From: Sphaerolaimus hirsutus
Lineage: Eukaryota > Nematoda > Chromadorea > Monhysterida > Sphaerolaimidae
DNA: 64,000 bases
Direction: 5' to 3'
Assembly: GCA_964036195.1 (NCBI GenBank)
Contig: OZ038454.1
Location: 5,704,001-5,768,000 of the forward strand
Part shown: piece by piece, positions 1 through 11,240 of the stretch
How positions within the stretch are numbered: the first letter of the stretch is position 1
How the letters are laid out: every line of letters starts with the position of its first letter
Notes under the pieces: generated by a model
What the model saw: only the letters and a program-made list of their open reading frames with translations
Told to the model about the DNA's origin: nothing
The model's database searches: none
Translations under genes and position numbers: made by a program

Positions 1-120
1 TTTGAATGGTTGGATGCGTATGAACATCAATGTTAGCATGGCTACCTTGTTTTTGTATTTAGTTGCTGAACTGTTTAATACCTGGATTACATGAGTTACG
101 AAATGCTATCTTACAATTCA

Positions 121-625
121 CGATGGCAAAAAAAGATTTGAAAATTCGAAAACGTTTTCGAATTTTCGAATTTTTTGGACTTTTCGAATTTTTGAGCACG
201 CGGTGAAAAAAATACATAAAAATCGATTTTTTTCAAAAGATTCGAAAAGACTTTTCGAATTTTTTTTAGGTAATTCGAGGCATTGATATGTATTCTAAAG
301 TTCAATGTTCTAAATCAATTGACAATTGACTTGGGGTGTGTCTGAGCTGCAATAAAGACGTAAAACGTTGAGTTTCGAGTTCAATTAAGTTTTGAATAAA
401 AATTTTTTCAAAGAATTCAAAACTATTTAAAAATTTGAAAACTACCAAAAAAAATTGAAAACTACCAATAAATTCGAAAACTACCAAAAAAATCGAAAAT
501 TCGAAAACTAAATTCAAAAATTCGAAAACTGTTTTGGGGAAAAATTCTAAATTTCGAAATTTCGAAAAACATTTCAGAAAAATACTTAAAAATTTAGATA
601 CTTTTTTCTGGAGGGTTTGCCATTA
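121..625. repeat. A/T-rich TTCGAAAA-word foldback block
   Basis: The stretch is built from the short self-complementary words TTCGAAAA and AATTCGAAAA on both strands. It starts near CGATGGCAAAAAAAG and ends near GGGTTTGCCATTACAAT, so GGCAAA/TTTGCC may be the remains of terminal inverted repeats. Similar words recur at 3540-3710 and 47890-48030. The translations here (Phe/Lys/Asn-rich) are low-complexity and not genes. Nothing else is seen between 1 and 931. Confidence 0.5.
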
Positions 626-931
626 CAATGAATTAAGTCCAAGTTTTGCTGAAAGTTCTGAAGAAAAAATGACTCCTCCCCTTGAATAACATATTCCATT
701 GACTAACTGCTCCCTCCAAAACTTCTGACAAAAAACAACTCCCCCTTGAATAACATCCCCCTTGTGTAACCCCCCCTCCAAAACTTCTGACGCAAAAATA
801 ACACCCCTGGGGTCTTATTCGACGATATGCGGTACCTTATTGCCAATTTTCACCGCCAAAATCACCCATGGTGATTGAAATGTAGCTACACAAAATATTT
901 GACTTTTTATTCAGATATGATAGGTATGGTA

Positions 932-1198
932 TACCGTTTTTCCTCTAAATACCCCCCCCCCCCCTCGAAATACCCCCCTCAAAATGGGCACTATGAATTT
1001 GCTGTCCGGGAAATGCATAACAGACGTTCAAAACACTTACTGTGTTACGTTAGAACATCGTTTATACCATCTACATCCTTATATAAGGCTGTAAAAAACT
1101 TATAAATGGTGGTTATTGTTGCATTTTTCACGTTTTTCTCTCAAAATTTACACCCTGAAAAAATAAACCTCCGGGGGTTAATTCGAGGAAATACGATA
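932..1198. mobile_element. Short palindromic MITE, TACCGT...CTCTAAATACCCC family
   Basis: It begins TACCGTTTTTCCTC followed by a C-run and ends CGAGGAAATACGATA, which is the degenerate reverse complement. The internal text (AACAGACGTT, TATATAAGGCTG, TGGTGGTTATTGTTGCATTTTTC) also occurs in the related copies at 53459-54644 and 61630-62059, so this is a real family member. The ends are degenerate, which suggests an old copy. Confidence 0.6.
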
Positions 1199-1227
1199 TC
1201 TCAATATTGTGCAATAGATGTCATACC

Positions 1228-2272
1228 TAGTGATGTAAAAGCGCCATGGCGCTGGCGCCTGGCGCTAGCGCCAAACCAAAAAGCGCCATGGCGCTTTTGG
1301 CGCTTGGCGCCTTTTTGCCGTGGCGCCATTGGCGCTTGGCGCCGAGACATCCAAAAGCGCCATGGCGCTTTTTGCGCTTGGCGCTATAATGCCGTGGCGC
1401 CATTGGCGCTTGGCGCTCACACTTTAAAAAGCGCCAAAAAAGCGCCATACCACCTGCGTACGATTTCGATAGGTGGCATCAAATATGCCATCAAAATACG
1501 AGATGATTGTTTTTTTGCTCCATCCAATTTTTACATAACCTAACAATTATGGTCCACATTCAAATTTCATTGATATAAATATAAATAGCACAACTTCACT
1601 TGCTTCACTAACCTACTGAAACTTTCTGCATTCAAAAAAAAACTACCTATATAGCATGCTGAATGTTTTACACTTTACAATCTAACTATCATCTCACATT
1701 TATTTTTCAGACAATTCCTTGAATAACACCCACTGAATAACTCCCCTTTTTGACCAGTTAACCAAAATGACCAGTTGAATAACTCCCCGAGGAAAAAATA
1801 ATCCCCCCTAGCCTAGAATAACACCCCTTGATTACCTCCCTCGAAAACTTCTAACGTAATAATTACTCCCCTAGGGTCTTATTTGATGATATACAATGCA
1901 GTGCTTGCATTCACTGCGAGTAAATTTTTTGCAAAAATTTTCAGGCAGCTTCATTCGTCAAGTAGAGGAACAGCTTTGTGTATTTAGCATCCAGTTCGAT
2001 CCATATAACGTACCATGTAACTTCAGATATTGATGTACATGGCTAATCAAAAATCTGCCAAGAAATTTTTGGCGCTGGCGCTATTGGCGCTTGGCGCCAT
2101 TGTCCTCTGGCGCCATTGGCGCTCGGCGCTACGGTCTGGAAAAGCGCCATGGCGCTTTTGGCGCTTGGCGCTAAAATCGTTTGGCGCCATTGGCGCTTGG
2201 CGCCGCAATGGAACAAGCGCCATGGCGCTTTTGGCGCTTGGCGCTGAAACTCTGGCGCTTTTTACATCACTA
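1228..2272. mobile_element. hAT-like foldback element filled with GGCGCC words
   Basis: The left end reads TAGTGATGTAAAAGCGCC and the right end is its reverse complement with one extra A (GGCGCTTTTTACATCACTA). It is flanked by an exact 8-bp duplication, GTCATACC, at 1220-1227 and 2273-2280, which is the size expected for hAT transposition. Both arms (about 1240-1445 and 2070-2265) are iterations of GGCGCC, GCGCCATGGCGC and TTGGCGC words. The central 600 bp carry older sequence, including remnants of an AATAACTCCCC-type element near 1715-1880. It has no transposase ORF; the open frames across the arms are periodicity artefacts. Confidence 0.85.
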
Positions 2273-2602
2273 GTCATACCAGGCGCCAGGCGCTAAGGCA
2301 CCGCCAAAATGGTGCAATACTTTGACGCAATTACCTTTACCGCCCTCAGCTGAAGCCGTGAGTTATGTCTAGTGACGTAAAAAGCATAATAAATAATGCA
2401 GAAAGGCAAATTCATGAAATTAAAATATGTGAGCAGCAAATGTCATGTTCCCTGCATGAATCGCGTGCTAAATGTTTTTAAGTGTCCAAAAGTACCTCCG
2501 CCCACACAATCCACTGCATGAATCGCCAACAACCCGTAATTGAGGCGTCTAGTACTTCTAAAAGTCGATAAGTCCAAAAATCGAATTTCGAGAAATAGGT
2601 AG

Positions 2603-2911
2603 TCACTTTGTTTCCTGACAGAATTCACTGACAGTGATGCATGTCAATGGGCTCGCTGCCAAATCGTTAAGTTCCAAACAATATTGATAATAAAGTGTAA
2701 GACTTTCTGCCTCAGTTCTAGACATACTTGGAAGCAGTGGGCTTACCGACTGTAGAATGGACTCATCGATCTCTCGCTCAATTTTTACTAGACTGAAATC
2801 TTGGCTGTTTTTTACAATGTTGTCAAAAGGAGTCTTAAAATCGGAAATGGGCGTGCGTGAGCAAAGTTTAACACGCTTAGTAGATTCTCGAAGTTTTGGA
2901 CTTATCGACAT
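2603..2911 (-). CDS. Candidate coding exon, unrecognised protein
   Basis: An open frame of 102 codons on the minus strand starts at an ATG immediately preceded by an in-frame TAA. Its composition is ordinary for protein, unlike its repeat-derived neighbours: Ser/Glu/Leu-rich with helix-like stretches such as LVKIEREIDESILQSV and EAESLTLYYQYCLELNDLA. It could be a first coding exon ending at a donor near its 3' end (for example AAA/GTGACT), with later exons left of 2440, but none was found. I do not recognise the family. It could also be a chance ORF. Confidence 0.35.
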   Translation of the reverse strand: MSISPKLRESTKRVKLCSRTPISDFKTPFDNIVKNSQDFSLVKIEREIDESILQSVSPLLPSMSRTEAESLTLYYQYCLELNDLAASPLTCITVSEFCQETK

Positions 2912-4048
2912 TTAGATGTGGTCGCCTCGGTACGGTAATTGTAAGGATACCTATATGGAATTTTGTCCCTGGCCGTAATGTATTATTTATAATGACGTGC
3001 ACTAGCAATGAGTAATTTCACGCAAAACTGCACATGAACTTGGGATAACAATTGAGATACATAAAAACGATGATTCATGGCGCGAGCTATTGCATGAATG
3101 AATTAATGCACTTCCATGCACACGGCTTATAAAACTTTAAATCATCAACTTTTTCCAATCAATTCGAGAACTATTTGAAAATAATCTGGTATGATAGTTT
3201 GCATTTTGTATGTGGCCAGTTTACGAGTATACGTATTTATCGAGTAAAAGTAAATATTTTTTTACAACTATGGTGAAATGGCAGAAGTGAAGTAAATTGA
3301 CAAAAGCGAAATGAAATGGCAAGTAAATTGGCAAAAGTGAAGTAGAAATAAAGAGTAATTTCTGTTCACTTTGCCATTTGACTTCTCAATTCACTTCGCT
3401 TTTGCCGTTTTACTTCACACTTCTCAATTTGCGGAACTGGCACCTGGCTAATTGAGTGAAGTTCAAAAACTTGACCATTTCTGGGCCGATTTGGACCATT
3501 CAGTAGTTCAACTGATTGGAACAACATGTATTCAAAATATGGCGAAAATTCAAAAATTGCAATAATTTAGTAGCAAAATTCAAAAATTCGAAAAGTAAAT
3601 TCGATAATCGAAAATCAGCTTGGAAAAGATTCAAAATTTTAAGAAGTCATTTTAGAAAAAAAACTTAAAAATTTAAACACGTTTCCAGAGGGTTAGATTT
3701 AGGCATGATAAGATGACCACTTGCCAGTTCTAGACAATGTAAAACGAGCTGCAAAATGATAAACTTTATCTTATTTATAAATAGTGGTTTGATTTGACAT
3801 TTTTCATGACATTTTACATTAGTTTTGACACTCTGCATGACATTTCAATCATTTTACACGGGATATATTACATTGTCTGGGGTGGGAGTGGCCCCATAGC
3901 AACATGAAAATGAGTGAGGGTCGCAATCACAGAGACAATTTAATTATATGAACATGGGAGAGTTAAAATAATCATTGTAACGAAATATATAACAGCAGAT
4001 TTTACGAGCATAATGCATATTTATACAGCCCCGATTGCATAATTTACA
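2912..4048. other. Gene-free stretch with foldback remnants
   Basis: No coding exon is seen. Positions 3265-3440 contain the inverted words GGCAAAAGTGAAGTAAA / TTTACTTC...TTTTGCC, ending in GCGGAACTGGCACCTGG. The same family is better preserved at 62560-62800. Positions 3540-3710 repeat the TTCGAAAA words. Positions 3720-3900 have TGTAAAA/TTTTACA words of the CAGTCCCAGACC family. Confidence 0.5.
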
Positions 4049-4188
4049 TACCGTATTTCTTCTAATAGAAGAGCGCCGTTCTATTTTTCAGACATTTTTC
4101 ATTTGAACATGGTGTTTTTAATAAAAAATGAACAACATTTTACTATCAGAGCATCAATTCAAACAAAACCAAATGTGAAAATAACCCT

Positions 4189-5006
4189 TACCGTATTTCT
4201 CCGTGTAAAGGACCCCCCCCCCCCCGTGAACAACACCCGGGGTGTTACACAGCTGCATAGCACCCCGGGGTGCTATGTTAGGTTTCAAAAAAATCACCCA
4301 ATTTGAATAGCTTAAATATCGTGCGTGGCGCGCGCCACTCATTGTAATTCCGCTGCACGCATTTTTCCACTACATTGGTGCACGCTGGGAACCAAAAAAA
4401 GCCTTAATACCGTATTACCTCGAAATACCCCCAGGGGGTTTATTATTTCGCCAGCACAATTTGAGGGGGGGATAATTCGAGGGGGGTTTATTCGAGGGGG
4501 GGGGTCTATTATTTCGCCAGAAAATTTCGGAATTTCCCCATACGCAGACGTAGAATAATCGAACAATCACATAGATTTACCTATATGTATTTTTAGGCAT
4601 ATATTACTGTATATACACAAAAACCCTTCCCCAACGTCACTTAATCATAAGTTTTAACGTGTGTTCTGCATAGTACAGATCACAAACTGCGGTATTTGTC
4701 ATGTACGTTCACGTTACACTCAATTTTAGGGGGGGTATTTCGAGGGGGGGGGGGGTTATTATTTCCTCAGCCGAAATTTAGGGGGGGGGTATTTCGAGGG
4801 GTGGGGTTTATTCAAGGGGGGGGATAATTCGAGGTAATACGGTATGTAGGCACGTGTATTTGAAGGCGTTTTGGAAGTTGAATCCGCTGAATTTGGAGGT
4901 GTTTCCGTGTATAACACCCCCTGACCTAACAGCCGGGTGTTAAAGTTTGCTGGAAAGGGTCTCAAATTTGTATAGCACCCGGGTGCTTTACACGGAGAAA
5001 TACGGT
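4189..5006. mobile_element. Middle nested MITE (CCGTGTAAAGGACCC / GCTTTACACGG ends)
   Basis: It begins TACCGTATTTCTCCGTGTAA and ends TTTACACGGAGAAATACGGTA, inverted copies of each other. Inside are palindromic CACCCGGGGTG words. It sits inside the outer element of 4049-5234 and is itself split by the element at 4408-4844. Confidence 0.75.
4408..4844. mobile_element. Innermost palindromic MITE (CCGTATTACCTCGAA family)
   Basis: Ends are TACCGTATTACCTCGAAATA and TTCGAGGTAATACGGTA. The two arms are nearly reverse complements through G-runs and C-runs. The internal text (TACGCAGACGTAGAA, ACGTGTGTTCTGCAT, ATGTACGTTCACGTTACACT) is shared with copies at 38133-38569, 60010-60432 and 60946-61379. No coding capacity. 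Confidence 0.85.
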
Positions 5007-5683
5007 AATCATAATTCTGAACATCTTGGATGTTTACACCACCCATTTTTCTAATATTTGTGTGTTCTGGCACTCTTCCAACATAATTTCGTCCTGCCGT
5101 TCTATCAGAGGTGCCGTTCTATTGGAGGCTGCCGTTCTATTAATTTTTGAGTGCAAAAAAGTTCCAAAACCTGCCGTTCTATTGGAGGTGCCGTTCTATT
5201 GGAGGTATGCCATTCTATTAGAAGACATACGGTAAAATGTTAGCATATTTGTTTGACACAGATGAAAATGTTTGTTTATAATTGTTATGAGATATGCTAT
5301 ACTTTGCTGAACATGGGTACGGTACGGACCAGTACGGTGTGCAGTGCAGTATAATGAGAAAATTACGAATATTTCACATGAAGCATTCCAAAAACACACA
5401 CGTGAGCATGGTTGGTTTTAGTAAAAATCATTTTACTAAAATTGTATTTTATTTTTATTAAAATTTTCCTTTATTGTAAATTTATTCATGTTTCATTTTA
5501 TTTTATTCTGAAATGTCATTAATAAAATAAAATGAAACCGTTTTACAAATATTTAACAAATTTTTTTACAAAAAATCAGAATCTTGGATGCAAGGCCATA
5601 AAACAATGTGCACGCTAGAAGCATGCAGATGAATACAAAAAAAAATTATGTAGACTTCTGATATGGGTTGCGACTTAGGTAAA

Positions 5684-6071
5684 ACTCGGCAGACATGAAA
5701 CGAGTCAGCTTTCCGGCACTTATATCCAGCGTCAACCAAAAACTTATGTTCGTTCAATGCCTATTTATGGATCGGGTCACGTAAGAGAACTTGGCCTTCA
5801 TCCCAAGAGAAACGACGGGTAAGTGAAATACTAATTTAATTTTTTGGTTAAAAAACCGTGTAAGAGTTTACAATGAAGACAGAGTTAATCCTATCTAAGT
5901 TGAACAAAATGATATCACAAAATAAATAAAGCGAAACGTCCGTTGATATTCGACATATTATTTCGTCACGTTTTCTTTTGTGTTTACCATTACCTTCTAC
6001 GACGTTCGCTTTATGACGTCATGATGGAGTGGTTCCTTCCAGATATTGACTCCTATAATGTCTGCCGAGTT
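5684..6071. mobile_element. Foldback element with ACTCGGCAGACAT ends
   Basis: The left end ACTCGGCAGACAT is mirrored by ATGTCTGCCGAGT on the right. The inner region carries TGACGTCATGATGGAG, also present near 63050 in a relative. Further copies of the end word are at 13364/14036, 34771/34936 and 62870/63118. No transposase is visible. Confidence 0.6.
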
Positions 6072-7141
6072 TATCTTGAATTTTGACCCTCACAGGGGCC
6101 GGAAGGACAGCTAAAAATTTGTTATGACGTGAGGTTTAAATTTTTACGAAAATACAAGAAACTATAAAAAATCTTATAGGTTGACGGAAGAAATATAACG
6201 GCGCTCTTTTATCAGAAGAAATGCGGTATATTCATATTAAAAGCATGTAACGCAAATTCTCGTTTCTTCGTTCTCGCATAAAAATTAGGTGGGAATTTCG
6301 TTCAAGTTATTTTTGACATATTCATCATTCAAATCACCTGAAGTCAAGTCATTCACGTGACTCACATATGGAAGGTGGTGGAATGGCGCATGGCGCTGGC
6401 GCCATTTAATGGCGCCACATGAAGTCACGCCACAACACTTATCGCCTTTCTGCAAACCCGGGCTCCGGGCGTGATTTTATAGGTAGTGAAGCGCGTTTTA
6501 AAACGTGTATATGACGTTTCAGCAGCTGCAAGCCCGTTGAAATGGGTTTCGCTTGCGATGCGTCGATTTAATTCGATGTATCCGATGCAGAAAAATTGCA
6601 ATAATCGAATAATTGAAAGTGTAAAATTAAATTGTGTCGCTGGGCTAAAAAGCGGTTCGTCGGAATACGTCATTGTTATTTATACGAGTTTGGCCAAAAT
6701 TGTTTGCTTGTATACAAAGGTCATTTTTCTGTTCATAAAGTTGTGTATCACAAAAAATTAGGAAGTGCTGCAAAGAGAAGAAATTTGAGAACTTGCATAA
6801 TATGAACTATCCAAGTGACCCAATTGATTGATAATTATTGATATCCATAAAATAGTATAAACCGGTATGTGTGAAAGTGTAGAACACTGCGAAGCCGGAC
6901 CGAAGTTCCGGATGAGAATCCAGCTAGTCTTTTGAAAGGCCTTATAGCGCCATTGTTACAGCACCCAGTTTCTCTGGCGCCTTTGTCTTGGCACTTTCCC
7001 ATTATCGCAGCCTACATAAATATTTACCAAAAAAATGCGAGAAAAAAGTGATGAATGACGCACGATCGGGGCTCATTTTGGAGGATAGGGTAACCTAAAA
7101 AGTAAAACGTTCACGACATTTCAAACGAAAAGGCTACGAAA
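6072..7141. other. Gene-free stretch
   Basis: It contains a partial TTCTAATAGAAG-type end near 6196-6230 (CGCTCTTTTATCAGAAG) and one GGCGCC cluster at 6380-6418. The 91-codon frame at 6486-6761 has no recognisable domain and no splice context, so I do not call it a gene. Nothing else is seen. Confidence 0.4.
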
Positions 7142-7357
7142 ATGAATCCTCAAATAAATGATACACTCACCTCCGATGAATTACTCATGTATAGGCAGAA
7201 AATTATTGACAAAATAAATGTATGCCACTACGCCCACGATAAAAATATACTAGGAGCAAACGCGGTAAATGCAATTAATCGGGCAGTCAAAAAAACGTGT
7301 CGTGTTAGTTCAATTAAATACCGCGCCCAACTTAGAAAATCTGGGCACGCAAATAGG
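7142..7357 (+). CDS. Candidate first coding exon, unrecognised protein
   Basis: An ATG in good context (CGAAAATGA) opens a 72-codon frame of normal amino-acid composition, basic toward its end (VKKTCRVSSIKYRAQLRKS). It ends at a strong splice donor, AATAG/GTAACT, with a stop falling just inside the putative intron. This looks like a first exon on the plus strand, but no following exon was recognised to the right, where transposons dominate. The gene may be a remnant or the exons may be hidden. The family is unknown to me. Confidence 0.4.
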
Positions 7358-7395
7358 TAACTGCTTCCGGTCCGGTGCGCGCTAAGCCAAACAAC

Positions 7396-7706
7396 TACCG
7401 TATTTCTTCTAATAGAAGGGCACCCTTCCATTTAGTCGTACAACTTTTTACCAGCCCTTCTATTGGGGACGGCCTTCTATTGGAGGAATCCGCATTTTTA
7501 TTGTTTTCCCATTTCTCAGCCTACCCATTTTTTCAAGTTCTGCCGTTGTTTTTTTCAAAGTATACCTAATATCACATAAAATTCAAAGAATAACGATCCG
7601 TATAGTTCACTAAACATTTCATTTTAAAATAGCACCGAATCACAGGGGAACTATTCAAATGCGGGGGGTATTCCAGTTTAGGGAAACTAATCGAGGACTT
7701 ACGGTA
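7396..7706. mobile_element. TA-MITE, TTCTAATAGAAG family variant
   Basis: It starts TACCGTATTTCTTCTAATAG and ends CGAGGACTTACGGTA. The interior has the typical word GGAGGAATCCG and AATCGAGGA text. It begins 38 bases after the candidate donor at 7357, so it would lie at the start of that intron. Confidence 0.6.
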
Positions 7707-8289
7707 TACACTGGGCCGCATAAATTACGTCATAGTCAGCTTTGTAAATACGTCATTTGCATAATTTGAGCGGGCACGCGTTGCCACAATAAACTAGTGA
7801 CCGCGGGGAAAATTTTGGCGGCAAGTGTTATACAATTGGCTGTTGGAGTGCATATTTAACTCTTATATTTAATAGTTAAAATTTTAAGTTAAAGGCCTGA
7901 AGCTGAAATGTGGCCAATTTTTCGCGAATCGACACGCCCAAAATTCAGACTGCAGCCAAACCACAGTTACGGTAGCTGCCGATTTATTCGGGAAGTGTTG
8001 GGAAAAATCACGCGCGGTTCCGGGTTATTGCGTGATGAAGAAAGATGATGAATTTTTTTTTTAAATTGTGAAATTTACCAAAAAGAATAGGACTTCACCC
8101 CCAAGCGATAGGGAACCCCCATCAGAATCATGACAAGCGGATGTATGCATCTACAATAGATGAATGTGTACGGGAGGGAAGAAATGTGATAAACTTCATT
8201 TGATCAACTATCCTAATGCAAATTCCGCGCAAGTAAATCGAATTAGTAAATAAACAAGTAAATTGGTAGGCGATATTACAAGTGACAAG

Positions 8290-9756
8290 TAAACACCTTC
8301 CTGATCAAGTCCGGCCGCCTATTTTTTTCACTTCGCAGGCCATATCTCCGGTTGCGGGAGTGGTGGAAAACTAAAACTTGGGTGGTATATAGACGCAACC
8401 CCCCACTACCCCGCATGAATAAATGGGGCATTGGCGACTCACTATAGAAGGGGTCGCCATATACGTGACAAAAATTTGCAGCGTTTTCACTGTCCCGCAC
8501 AGGTCCGGCCCCCGGTTGATTTCTTACACTGCGGGTCCCGTATCTCCAGCTGTGGGAGGGGTATAGATCTAAAATTTTTGGGGATGTGTCGCCAACACCC
8601 CTCGCCTACTATACACTGGCCAGGCGGTTTTTGGCAACTCACCACAGTGTGGGGTGGAAAGTTTAAGATTTATTAACATGTTACTGTCCCACACAAGTCC
8701 AGCATCCAATTGAATTTCAAAAAATGGACACTTTTGTGTTGTTTTAACACTGATGTGGTTGACAATGTGAAATAAGCATGAAATATCCTCTAAAAAATAT
8801 CTTATCTGACCTAAAACTGGCCACCACATGAACCCCTTTCCCCCAAGTGGGTGACAAAAAAATCACTTTTTATTAGACACTTGAATGGCTGGTTTACAAT
8901 AATTTATAGGGGAGGGTTAAAGGTCTCAAGTTGTGTAAAAAATCTTACCTCAAAAATGCCTTCATAAGAAAATTTGCTGGGGGTGAATTTCAAATTGTAA
9001 AAATGACATCATTGCAGGAACGAAAATAGGCAAAATTCACAATTTTAAATTTACCCCCAGCAAATTTTCTTATGAAGGCATTTTTGAGGTAAGGTTTTTT
9101 ACACAATTTGAAACCTTTAACCCTCCTCTATAAATCATTGTAAACCAGCAGTTCAAGTGTCTGATGAAAAAGTTGTAAAAAGTGATTTTTTTTGTCACCC
9201 ACTTGGGGGGAGGGGTTCATGTGGTGGGCAGTTTTAGGTCGGATAAGATATTTTTAGAGGATATTTCATGCTTATTTCACATTGTCAACCACATTAGTGT
9301 TAAAACAACACAAAAGTGTACATTTTTTGAAATTCAACTGGATGCTGGACTTGTGTGGGACAGTAACATTTAAATAAATTTTAAACTTTGCACCCCACAC
9401 TGTGGTGAGTTGCCAAAGACCGCCTGGCCAGTGTATAGATGGGGAGGGGTGTTGGCGACACATCCCCAAAATTTTAGATTTATACCCCTCCCACAGGTGG
9501 AGGTACGGCACCAGCAGTGAAAGAAATCAGGTGGGGCCGGACCTGTGTGGGACACTAAAAAAGCTGCAATTTTTTTTTGCACTCGGCGATTCACCTTGTA
9601 GGGGGTCGCCGCGACCCCTTCAATTCATGCAAAGTAGAGGGGGGTTGTGCCAATATCTACCCCAAGTTTCAGCTTCTGGCGCGTCCTAGAACAGGAGATA
9701 GGACGTCAGAAGTAAAATAAAAAATGGGGGGCCGGACTTGATCGGGAAGGTGTTTA
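8290..9756. mobile_element. 1.47-kb long-palindrome foldback element
   Basis: The left end TAAACACCTTCCTGATCAAG is mirrored by CTTGATCGGGAAGGTGTTTA. The arms stay complementary almost to the centre: for example AATTTTGGGGATGTGTCGCCA versus its reverse near 9450, and CTCCTCTATAAATCATTGTA versus its partner near 8900. The transcript of either strand would form a very long hairpin. A relative at 48043-49180 shares the ends (TAAACACCTTCCCGGTCACG). No protein domain was recognised, and no clear target duplication is seen. Confidence 0.8.
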
Positions 9757-10802
9757 TTTTCTTATCAGTTAACTTTACCACTTTCAATTTTTGCACCACT
9801 TGTCCACTTGCTAAAAAACCAGTACTATCCATACAAACTGTAGAAACAAATTTGTGTGTGATTTTGGATTTTACATGACATTTTCCCATGCATGGGACTG
9901 GCTTAAGATGGTTTAGAGTGGAGGGAAACATTATTCAACAACAGCCACTCATAACACTTTAATTGTTATTTACATAAAAGTGCATCATCATTTAAGCCAA
10001 GCTACCTCATTTCTAAAGCAACAGTCTTGTTACTCTCACCAGAAAAGGTATGAAATTATTTAACTCTACCGTGTCATTATTTAAACCATACATAAACATC
10101 ATATTTATGTACTGTTATTACTCAAATAATTCCCCAGGGAATTCTCTTTTCATTTTTGAGGGGTACTATTCAAGGGGGGGATTGTAATAAAAAATTGCAA
10201 GCATGTGTCTATTTGCAGCATTCACATGTTTGTCCTGTCTCTGTTGTTAGGGCATTTCATTGCATCTGTACACAATGGATGTGCTGCATTTGCATTTGAT
10301 GAATCAAACCAGTAGCAGTTTTTTTATCAGTCTGAATTCATAAATTGTTTTTTAAAAGATGTGTACATTATCTTCTTCCATCCTCTCCATTGGGAGATTA
10401 TTCATGTGGGGAATTATTTTTACCCACTCATCTAACAGGGGGAAGGGAATTATTTGAGTAAATGTGGTATTCACATGCCACTGAATACATGGTGTGCTAT
10501 GTGCATCAACAGCCTGATGTGTCCTGCAGAGTTGATATATGGTATTAACCTTTACTCATAAAGTAAAGTATCACAGTTAAATATGCATAAAACTGTGTAC
10601 AGAATTAATACCAATTGGTACAATACTTCAATTGTACCAGTGCCCATCTGAATGCATATTTTTTCAGAAGTACAGGGTATTTTGGAGTATTGCAGAAAAT
10701 TCAATGCAAAAAGCAAAAAAAGTATGATCTATGCCTGCATTCACAGATACCTTTGTATGACATCTTTCTTGAATGTGAGCATAGATAAAACATGTACAAC
10801 AT
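9757..10802. other. Gene-free stretch
   Basis: A palindromic pair, ACTCAAATAATTCCCC (10111) and GGGAATTATTTGAGTAAAT (about 10445), marks an old AATTATTTGAG-type MITE. No exon with plausible coding content was found. Confidence 0.4.
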
Positions 10803-11240
10803 ATGTATTGGGCTGTTGGGAAATTTTTTTTTCTGTTTCCTGATCGTCTCACATTGGACTGCCCTGGACGATCCAAGTGGTCTTCAACATGTGTATATAA
10901 GCTGGAATTTATTTAAGCATGAAATGTTATCACGAAATTGATTACATAAAAGTGTATCCAATACTAATCCATCTCTCAATAATGTTCAAAACTCAGCATG
11001 CACAGTCCACCATTTCTGGAGTTTTTCAATCAAATTTCAGTGCAAAATAAGTTGCGAACATAAAGTTGGAGAATTGTATTATGATCCACTTTTATGTAAT
11101 CAATTCCACAGTAAATTTTAATTTTTGAATTTTATGTTGAACTGTAATTACAGCTTATATAACCAGATCGAAACCTAACAATCCAGGATGATCCAATGGG
11201 ATGACCCAGAAATGGAAAGAGCTTTCCTGACAGCCCAATA
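10803..11240. repeat. Composite inverted repeat
   Basis: The outer arms pair TATTGGGCTGTTGG (10803) with GACAGCCCAATATC (about 11229), and the inner arms pair ATTGATTACATAAAAGTG (10937) with CACTTTTATGTAATCAAT (about 11088). The arrangement is that of a decayed foldback element. No coding sequence. Confidence 0.55.

Larger units (their letters stand above)
4049..5234. mobile_element. Outer TA-MITE (TTCTAATAGAAG family), interrupted by two nested elements
   Basis: It starts TACCGTATTTCTTCTAATAG and ends TCTATTAGAAGACATACGGTA. Its internal text (AGAGCGCCGTTCTATTTTT, TATCAGAGCATCA, TTGGCACTCTTCCAACATA-like words) matches the uninterrupted 431-bp relative at 51427-51857. Here the element is split by a second element at 4189-5006. 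A TA dinucleotide at each end suggests TA target use, as in Tc1/mariner-type MITEs. Confidence 0.75.

Noticed and set aside
1106..2296. Ala/Trp/Arg-rich frames across GGCGCC blocks
   Set aside because: Encoded by GCGCCATGGCGC words of a foldback element with exact target duplication.
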